This document shows positions 13,853 through 18,711 of a stretch of DNA of 18,711 nt, one piece after another. The DNA lies in assembly GCA_003551805.1 (NCBI GenBank), contig PUNR01000322.1:1-18711 (forward strand). The letters run 5' to 3'. A program made the position numbers and the translations under genes. The notes beneath the pieces are model-generated. The model was not told the DNA's origin, searched no databases, and saw only the letters and a program-made list of their open reading frames with translations. The stretch's first letter is position 1. Every line of letters starts with the position of its first letter. The stretch comes from Loktanella sp. GTDB taxonomy: Bacteria > Pseudomonadota > Alphaproteobacteria > Rhodobacterales > Rhodobacteraceae.

Positions 13853-14668
13853 ATGACAATGAATGATGTGGCCGAACGCGGCCTTGTTTTGCTTGGCTGT
13901 GGCAAGATGGGTTCTGCCATGTTGGCGGGTTGGTTGCGCAATGGTCTGCCGCCGAAATCGGTGTTCGTGATTGACCCGCATCCGTCTGACTGGTTGCAGC
14001 AACAAGGCGTACATATCGGCGCCGACCTGCCCGACAATCCGGCCATCGTGGTCGTCGCGGTCAAGCCGCAGATGATGAACGCGGCCTTGCCCGACGTCAA
14101 AGCGCTGGGGACCGGCAAAACGCTGGTGATTTCTATCGCTGCCGGCACACCGCTTGCGACGTTCGAGGCGGCCTTTGGCCCGGCCACCCCCATCATCCGC
14201 GCGATGCCGAACACACCTGCCGCAATCGGGCGTGGTATCACCGCGCTGATCGGCAACGCCAAAACCAGCGACGCCGACATGGATCTGGCCGAGGCATTGC
14301 TTTGGGCAGTAGGCCAGACCGTGCGGCTGGACGACGAATCGCAGATGGATGCTGTGACGGCGGTATCGGGGTCCGGCCCCGCCTATGTCTTTCACATGAT
14401 CGAGGCTTTGGCCGCCGCCGGTGTCGCCGAAGGGCTGACGCCGCAGATGGCGATGGATCTGGCCAAGGCCACCGTGGGTGGCGCAGGCGAACTGGCTGAA
14501 ACCGCTGATGAAGACCCCGCGCAATTGCGTGTCAACGTGACCTCGCCCAACGGGACGACGCAGGCGGCGCTGGATGTGTTGATGGACGATGCCACAGGGC
14601 TGCCCGATCTGATGCGTCGCGCGGTATCTGCGGCCGCCAACCGCGCGCGGGAACTGGCCAATGAGTGA
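13853..14668 (+). CDS. proC: Pyrroline-5-carboxylate reductase
   Basis: ProC catalyses the last step of proline synthesis, NAD(P)H-dependent reduction of 1-pyrroline-5-carboxylate, in the cytoplasm. The 271-aa protein starts with the Rossmann motif LGCGKMGSAML. It has the conserved VVVAVKPQMM and PIIRAMPNTPAAIGRG stretches, and VSGSGPAYVF at 171-180 followed by AGVAEGLTPQMAMDLAKATVGGAGEL, which covers the family signature. The ATG at 13853 follows AAGGGG by 7 nt, and a second ATG two codons later is also possible. The last 8 nt overlap csaA, so the two are co-transcribed and probably translationally coupled. Confidence 0.95.
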   Translation: MTMNDVAERGLVLLGCGKMGSAMLAGWLRNGLPPKSVFVIDPHPSDWLQQQGVHIGADLPDNPAIVVVAVKPQMMNAALPDVKALGTGKTLVISIAAGTPLATFEAAFGPATPIIRAMPNTPAAIGRGITALIGNAKTSDADMDLAEALLWAVGQTVRLDDESQMDAVTAVSGSGPAYVFHMIEALAAAGVAEGLTPQMAMDLAKATVGGAGELAETADEDPAQLRVNVTSPNGTTQAALDVLMDDATGLPDLMRRAVSAAANRARELANE

Positions 14669-15011
14669 GATTTCATTCGACGATTTCATGAAGGTCGATG
14701 TGCGCGTCGGGATCGTGACCCGCGCCGAAGCCTTTCCCGAGGCGCGCAAACCGGCCATCAAGCTCTGGATCGATTTCGGCGCAGAGATTGGCGAAAAGAA
14801 AACGTCGGCCCAGATTACGGTGCATTATGCGCCTGAAACCTTGGTCGGCAAACAGGTGCTGGCGGTGGTGAATTTCCCGCCCCGCCAGATCGGTAAGTTC
14901 ATGTCCGAGGTGCTGGTGCTGGGCATGCCCGACGCGGACGGCGCTGTCGTGTTGGTAGGACCGGATCAGGATGTGCCTTTGGGGGGGCGGTTGCATGGAA
15001 AAAACTATTGA
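14661..15011 (+). CDS. csaA: tRNA-binding protein CsaA
   Basis: This 116-aa protein is a single OB-fold tRNA-binding domain of the EMAP-II/Arc1p type. CsaA has been described as a homodimeric chaperone-like protein assisting Sec export in Bacillus and as a tRNA binder. The pattern FMKVDVRVGIVTRAEAFPEARKPAIKLWIDFG, then KKTSAQITVHY, FPPRQIGKFMSEVLVLG and VPLGGRL at the end match the family closely. It overlaps proC by 8 nt and the dehydrogenase by 4 nt. The last codons read GGA AAA AAC TAT TGA, a potential -1 slippage site. The GKNY tail after GGRLH is slightly longer than usual in my recollection. Confidence 0.92.
   Translation: MSEISFDDFMKVDVRVGIVTRAEAFPEARKPAIKLWIDFGAEIGEKKTSAQITVHYAPETLVGKQVLAVVNFPPRQIGKFMSEVLVLGMPDADGAVVLVGPDQDVPLGGRLHGKNY
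14999..15005 (+). promoter_or_regulatory. Candidate -1 frameshift heptamer A AAA AAC at the csaA/dehydrogenase junction
   Basis: In the csaA frame the codons are GGA AAA AAC TAT TGA, so the heptamer has exactly the X XXY YYZ register. A one-base backward slip continues as CTA TTG ATT ACA, which is the dehydrogenase frame, without a stop codon. A G-rich run (14981-14987) lies 11 nt upstream, and a small GGGC-TTT-GCCC stem (15018-15028) lies 12 nt downstream. Plain TTG re-initiation is the simpler explanation, so the call is tentative. Confidence 0.3.
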
Positions 15012-15943
15012 TTACAAGGGCTTTGCCCGAGGCAATATTGGCCGCTGCCCGCGCGCGGTTCGACGTTACCTTGCGCGATCAGACCAGCGGGCTAAGCGTG
15101 GCCGAGGCTGCTGCGGCCCTGCGCGATTACGATGCGATTCTGCCGACATTGGGCGATGCTTTTAGCGCCGATGCCTTTGGCGGTGACATCCGCTGTGGTG
15201 TGCTGGCCAATTTTGGCGTCGGCTATAACCATATCGACGTCGCCGCCGCGCGCGCCGCTGGTGTCGCCGTATCCAACACACCCGATGCGGTGACCGATGC
15301 TACCGCCGATATCGGCATGACGTTGATTCTGTCCACCTGCCGCCGTGCCGGTGAAGGCGAAAGACTGGTGCGTGCGGGCAAATGGACGGGCTGGCAACCG
15401 ACGCAAATGCTGGGCACGCATGTGACGGGCAAAACTGTGGGGATCGTCGGTATGGGCCGGATCGGGCAGGCCGTGGCGCGACGCTGCCATTACGGGTTCA
15501 ATATGCCGGTGCTGTATTTCAACCGCTCGCCCAAAACGGTCGATCTGCCCGCGACGCAAGTGGATGGTTTGCATGACTTGATGGCGCAGGCCGATATCGT
15601 CGTCGTTACCGTTCCGGGTGGGGGCAGCAACACCCACCTGATCGACGCAGCGGCCATCGCCGCGATGAAACCCAGTGGCATTTTCGTCAATATCGCGCGC
15701 GGCGATGTGGTAGATGAAGAGGCGCTGATCGCAGCCTTGCAAAACGGCCAGATCGCTGGGGCCGGTCTTGATGTTTTCGCCAAAGAACCCTTTGTACCAG
15801 AGACGTTGCGTGCGTTGGAAAACGTCGTGATCCTGCCGCATCTGGGCACCGCCGCATTGGAAGTCCGCGAGGCGATGGGCCAGATGGCGCTGGATAATAT
15901 CATCGCATGGGACGAAGGGCGCAGCCTGCCACAGGCGGTCTGA
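15008..15943 (+). CDS. D-isomer-specific 2-hydroxyacid dehydrogenase, glyoxylate/hydroxypyruvate reductase type
   Basis: This 311-aa enzyme of the GRHPR family probably reduces glyoxylate or hydroxypyruvate to glycolate or D-glycerate. The Rossmann motif is GMGRIG at 148-153. The second strand ends in YFNRS with no acidic residue, which favours NADPH. The catalytic triad is present as Arg231 (NIARGDV), Glu260 (FAKEP) and His278 (LPHLGTA). Upstream in-frame codons encode K-K-L just before the TTG, resembling the usual KKLLITRALPEA start, yet no ATG or GTG is in frame. The only initiator is the TTG at 15008, overlapping the csaA stop as TTGA. Expression may depend on coupled re-initiation, on frameshifting, or reflect an indel in the A6 run. 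It abuts the convergent cyclase gene with no gap. Confidence 0.88.
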   Translation: MITRALPEAILAAARARFDVTLRDQTSGLSVAEAAAALRDYDAILPTLGDAFSADAFGGDIRCGVLANFGVGYNHIDVAAARAAGVAVSNTPDAVTDATADIGMTLILSTCRRAGEGERLVRAGKWTGWQPTQMLGTHVTGKTVGIVGMGRIGQAVARRCHYGFNMPVLYFNRSPKTVDLPATQVDGLHDLMAQADIVVVTVPGGGSNTHLIDAAAIAAMKPSGIFVNIARGDVVDEEALIAALQNGQIAGAGLDVFAKEPFVPETLRALENVVILPHLGTAALEVREAMGQMALDNIIAWDEGRSLPQAV

Positions 15944-17158
15944 TCAGGGCCAGCGTTTGGCGGTTGTTGACGGGATGTCGGTGTCGTCAGCGATGGCAAA
16001 ACCGTTGCGGCCGCGTTGTTTGGCGCGGTAAAGCGCGTGATCGGCTTGTGAAAGCAGTGTTTTCAAAGAGATTTCGCTGCTAGCAGGGCGGTGGGCGACG
16101 CCGGTGCTGGCGGTCACGACCGCGATATTGTCGTGCCGGCCAGGATGGATGATGTGCAAACCTGCAATGCCGGTCACGATCGCCTGTGCCATGCGCGCGG
16201 CGTCAAGCTCGGTGGTGTGGCGCATCAGGACGGTAAATTCTTCACCCCCGAAACGTGCGCAGAAAACATCGGCGCGGCTAAGTGTTTTGAACACCTGCGC
16301 GATCTGGCGCAGACAATCGTCACCTGCCGGATGCCCCAGGCTGTCATTGAACAGTTTGAAATGGTCGATATCGATCATCAGCACCGCCACAGCCTGATCC
16401 TTTGCGAACCAGTCTTGCAGTTTTTCATCCAGATGGCGGCGGTTCGGCAGGCCGGTCAGCGCATCGGTTTTTGACATCACCGCGTGCATTTGTGTGGATT
16501 TTTCGGCCCGTTCCAAACGCTGGTTCGAGGTCAGCATGCTGGTAAACTCGCTACACCTGCGCTGTTCGACAAGGTAGTTGGCGTAAAGCGAAAACAGGCT
16601 GGCCACGCTGATCTGCAAGAAAAACGCCATTTGCACTGCCGGATCAATCTGCGGCTTTGCCAGCACAGCAGCGCAGGCCATCAGCAAGGCGAGCACTGTA
16701 AACACCGTGGCCTGCGGGAAACGCATTGTCAGAATGACGTTGCCATAAACCACCGTCAGCGCGATTTCACCAAATGTATAGCCCGACAGGTCCGATCCGG
16801 TTTGCCAGAAAAGCACCAACGGCAGGGCGTGGCAGGCCAGCATCGCCCCGACCAGCAGATTTTCACGCGCAAAGGTGCTGATCCGCCCGATCACCCAGGC
16901 CACCCACAAAGTACCGGGTGTCGCCACGAAAAGCCGGAACAGGACCGATTCCGTGATCAGGTCGGGCATCAACAGGTAATTGCTGATGATATACAGGTTA
17001 TAAACCGTCAGCCCCAGAAAGATGGTCAATCGCAGATGCCGCACCCGCGCATCACGGTGCGCGCGTTCGTACAGCACAGCCGTGCGGGTGTCGAACCGCA
17101 GCCAACGGTCAAACGATGGCGTCCAACCGCGTTTGTTTTGCGCGTGATCGGGCACCAT
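15944..17158 (-). CDS. Membrane-bound diguanylate cyclase (GGDEF domain)
   Basis: This 404-aa inner-membrane enzyme is predicted to make the second messenger cyclic di-GMP from two GTP. About six membrane helices fill the N-terminal half, from LRLTIFLGLTVYNLYIISNYL to FFLQISVASLFSLYANYLVE. A short coiled linker follows, and then the GGDEF domain from DALTGLPNRRHLDEKL onward. The active site is an intact GGEEF at 304-308, and the metal-binding MIDIDHFKLFNDSLGHPAGD is present. The product-inhibition site RxxD reads RADV (Arg295 to Val298), so feedback is probably weakened. The ATG at 17158 is preferred over a TTG at 17185. A perfect CtrA box lies 46 bp upstream. It is transcribed in the same direction as the aminotransferase, 56 bp behind it. 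Confidence 0.92.
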   Translation of the reverse strand: MVPDHAQNKRGWTPSFDRWLRFDTRTAVLYERAHRDARVRHLRLTIFLGLTVYNLYIISNYLLMPDLITESVLFRLFVATPGTLWVAWVIGRISTFARENLLVGAMLACHALPLVLFWQTGSDLSGYTFGEIALTVVYGNVILTMRFPQATVFTVLALLMACAAVLAKPQIDPAVQMAFFLQISVASLFSLYANYLVEQRRCSEFTSMLTSNQRLERAEKSTQMHAVMSKTDALTGLPNRRHLDEKLQDWFAKDQAVAVLMIDIDHFKLFNDSLGHPAGDDCLRQIAQVFKTLSRADVFCARFGGEEFTVLMRHTTELDAARMAQAIVTGIAGLHIIHPGRHDNIAVVTASTGVAHRPASSEISLKTLLSQADHALYRAKQRGRNGFAIADDTDIPSTTAKRWP

Positions 17159-17203
17159 GCCAATTCCCACCCCAGCCAATGGCAACGGGGTAAGGGTAAA
17201 GAT

Positions 17204-17219
17204 TTAAGAACGTCTTAAC
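17204..17219. promoter_or_regulatory. CtrA-type binding site upstream of the diguanylate cyclase gene
   Basis: TTAAGAACGTCTTAAC is an exact TTAA-N7-TTAAC match to the CtrA box, with an inner dyad TTAAGA/TCTTAA. It lies 46 bp upstream of the cyclase ATG at 17158 and covers the TAA stop (17215-17217) of the aminotransferase gene. This would give the cyclase its own CtrA-controlled promoter inside what otherwise looks like an operon. CtrA control of c-di-GMP genes is known in Rhodobacteraceae such as Dinoroseobacter. A weak terminator role for the AT-rich dyad is a lesser alternative. Confidence 0.65.
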
Positions 17220-18426
17220 GCGCGTCGTGCAGCCCGTTGCAAAAGGCGATGATCCGCGTGCAGGCATCGGTCAATGCCGCATCAGATGTCGCATAGCTGA
17301 CACGGAAATTCGGCGACAGGCCGAAGGCCGCGCCAAAAACCACTGCGACGCCGGTTTCTTCCAGCAAGGCTGTGGCGAAGGTTTCGTCATTGTCGATCAG
17401 CACGCCGCCTGCGCTGGTTTTGCCGAGACAGCCCGCAATCGACGGATAGACATAAAATGCCCCTTCAGGACGCGGGCAGACGATGCCGGGGGCCTTGTTC
17501 AGCATATCGACCACCAGGTCGCGGCGGCGCTGGAACAAGGCATTGTTGGGCGCGAGAAAATCCTGCGGACCGTTCAACGCCTCGACCGCGGCATATTGAC
17601 TGACAGAACAAGGGTTCGACGTGGATTGCGACTGCACCTTGCGGATCGCCTTGATCAATAGCTCTGGCCCGGCGGCATAGCCAATGCGCCAACCGGTCAT
17701 GGCATAGGCTTTCGATACGCCATTCACGGTCAGCGTGCGGTCATAAAGCTGCGGTTCGACCTGCGCAGGTGTGCAGAATTTGAAATCATCATAGGCCAGA
17801 TGTTCATACATATCGTCGGTCATCACCCAGACATGCGGATGGCGCAGCAACACATCTGTCAATGCTTTCAATTCATCCCAAGAATACCCGGCACCTGTGG
17901 GGTTGGACGGCGAATTGAACAGAAACCATTTGGTTTTCGGCGTGATCGCCGCCTCGAGCTGGGCCGCGGTGATTTTGAAATCTGCTTCCAATGCCGCCTC
18001 GACCGTGACGGGCGTGCCGCCTGCCAGCAGGACCATATCAGGGTAGCTGACCCAATAGGGCGCGGGGATGATGACCTCGTCGCCTGCGTTCAATGTCGCC
18101 ATAAAGGCGTTGTACAGCACCTGCTTGCCTCCGGTCCCGACAGTCACCTGTGCTGGTGTATAGGTCAGGTCGTTGTCGCGCTGGAATTTGGCGCAGATCG
18201 CCTGTTTCAATTCCGGAATGCCGTCAACGGCAGTGTATTTCGTCTTGCCTTCGGCAATCGCGCGGACGGCGGCGGCCTTGATATTTTCGGGCGTATCAAA
18301 ATCCGGCTCGCCCGCGCCGAGGGCGATGATATCGCGGCCTGCCGCCTTCAGCTCTGCCGCTTTGGTGGTCACAGCGATCGTGGGCGATGGTTTTACGCGA
18401 TCAAGCGTCGCAGACAGAAAAGTCAT
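17215..18426 (-). CDS. Aspartate aminotransferase (class I/II PLP-dependent, subgroup I-gamma type)
   Basis: This 403-aa cytosolic aminotransferase interconverts aspartate and 2-oxoglutarate with oxaloacetate and glutamate; some relatives also use prephenate. The N terminus FLSATLDRVKPSPTIAV is typical of the alphaproteobacterial enzyme, followed by LGAGEPDFDTPENIK and KYTAVDGIPELK. The PLP-binding lysine is Lys239 in NGVSKAYAMTGWRIGY. FNSPSNPTGAGYS and the substrate-binding Arg in SPNFRVSYATS are present. Two in-frame ATGs occur at 18432 and 18426; the second matches relatives and places GGA about 7 nt upstream. It is divergent from the HTH gene across an 80-bp gap rich in dyads. Its stop codon sits in the CtrA box of the next gene. 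Confidence 0.93.
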   Translation of the reverse strand: MTFLSATLDRVKPSPTIAVTTKAAELKAAGRDIIALGAGEPDFDTPENIKAAAVRAIAEGKTKYTAVDGIPELKQAICAKFQRDNDLTYTPAQVTVGTGGKQVLYNAFMATLNAGDEVIIPAPYWVSYPDMVLLAGGTPVTVEAALEADFKITAAQLEAAITPKTKWFLFNSPSNPTGAGYSWDELKALTDVLLRHPHVWVMTDDMYEHLAYDDFKFCTPAQVEPQLYDRTLTVNGVSKAYAMTGWRIGYAAGPELLIKAIRKVQSQSTSNPCSVSQYAAVEALNGPQDFLAPNNALFQRRRDLVVDMLNKAPGIVCPRPEGAFYVYPSIAGCLGKTSAGGVLIDNDETFATALLEETGVAVVFGAAFGLSPNFRVSYATSDAALTDACTRIIAFCNGLHDAR

Positions 18427-18440
18427 GGGCATGTCCGGTG

Positions 18441-18475
18441 GTAAATTTACACTTTGCGTGACATAAGGCGTGTCA
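18441..18475. promoter_or_regulatory. Dyads in the aminotransferase/HTH intergenic region
   Basis: The 80-bp divergent gap has two symmetric elements: the palindrome GTAAATTTAC (18441-18450) and TGACA-N7-TGTCA (18459-18475). The second lies 31 nt before the HTH gene start, and the first lies 14 nt upstream of the aminotransferase start. Either could be an operator of the adjacent HTH regulator, which would then control itself and possibly the aminotransferase. No unambiguous -35/-10 pair was seen. Confidence 0.4.
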
Positions 18476-18506
18476 GGCCATCATAGCAAGAACCAAGGAG
18501 TCCGGC

Positions 18507-18711
18507 ATGACCGAAACAGACACAGATTGGTACAGCCCCGAGGCCGCAACCTTTGGCGACAGGCTGGCTGGCGCGCGCGAGGCGGCAGGGCTAAGCCAGA
18601 AAGACCTTGCCAAGTCGCTGGGCGTTAAGCTGGCAACGCTTGTGTCATGGGAAAACGACACAGGAGAGCCGCGCGCAAACCGTCTGCAGATGCTGGCGGG
18701 TATGCTGGGCG
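18507..18711 (+). CDS. Helix-turn-helix (Cro/CI-type) transcriptional regulator, partial
   Basis: Only the first 68 codons are present; the gene runs past the window end. After a short acidic N terminus (TETDTDWYSPEAA) comes a Cro/CI HTH domain, with FGDRLAGAREAAGLSQKDLAKSLGV, the recognition-helix part KLATLVSWENDTGEPRANR and LQMLAGMLG. This resembles a short HTH protein commonly found in Rhodobacteraceae. The ATG at 18507 has an excellent AAGGAG six bases upstream. It is divergent from the aminotransferase gene. Its target genes are unknown, though local dyads suggest autoregulation. Confidence 0.85.
   Translation, partial: MTETDTDWYSPEAATFGDRLAGAREAAGLSQKDLAKSLGVKLATLVSWENDTGEPRANRLQMLAGMLG

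Noticed and set aside
14971..15165. An alternative 64-codon plus-strand frame across the csaA/dehydrogenase junction starting near a GGA-A6 run.
   Set aside because: Its translation is basic low-complexity sequence, and it overlaps the well-supported dehydrogenase frame; it matters only as evidence about the A6 run.

Overview
This window looks like chromosome of a marine alphaproteobacterium of the Rhodobacteraceae (Roseobacter group; Loktanella/Yoonia/Octadecabacter-like is my guess, not tested). The reasons are a high-GC, densely packed layout, a DddL-type DMSP lyase, the lgt–MidA-like methyltransferase–pgeF cluster, a Rhodobacteraceae-style Hint-domain protein, a YbjN–proC–csaA run, and two perfect matches to the alphaproteobacterial CtrA box (TTAA-N7-TTAAC). 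Nearly all of the sequence is coding. I see no rRNA, tRNA, insertion sequence, CRISPR array or prophage.

Layout. At 1-62 a pair of inverted short palindromes runs into the stop codon of parE (61-2019, minus). Divergent from parE is a run of six plus-strand genes at 2143-7309: dddL (DMSP lyase), an extended SDR, a DUF4166 protein, a DUF1007 periplasmic protein overlapping a NicO-type Ni/Co transporter, and a MATE exporter. The MATE gene converges on a Hint-domain gene (7311-8024, minus), whose 181-bp upstream gap carries a CtrA box. Next come pgeF, a MidA/NDUFAF7-like methyltransferase and lgt (8206-10891, minus), joined by ATGA overlaps. Divergent from lgt is a UbiK/BMFP small protein (10996-11241). 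A 453-bp AT-richer stretch follows, with a 14-bp palindrome and a possible 39-aa membrane peptide, and then a small three-helix membrane protein (11695-11964).

Two back-to-back hairpins separate that gene from a convergent M42 aminopeptidase (12013-13044, minus). A plus-strand run follows: YbjN-like protein, proC, csaA and a GRHPR-type 2-hydroxyacid dehydrogenase (13275-15943). The csaA/dehydrogenase junction holds an A AAA AAC slippery heptamer in the register that would join the two frames. Finally, a membrane diguanylate cyclase (15944-17158, minus) lies downstream of an aspartate aminotransferase (17215-18426, minus), with the second CtrA box covering the aminotransferase stop codon. A partial HTH regulator (18507 to the window end) diverges from the aminotransferase.

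How the genes fit together. Most are housekeeping: chromosome decatenation, lipoprotein maturation, peptidoglycan quality control, proline and aspartate metabolism, ubiquinone accessory factor. The ecological signature is DMSP cleavage to DMS plus acrylate. The most informative regulatory signal is the pair of CtrA boxes, which suggests that a c-di-GMP synthase and a Hint-domain protein belong to the CtrA phosphorelay regulon. All family assignments come from reading motifs and remembered family patterns; no database search was run.
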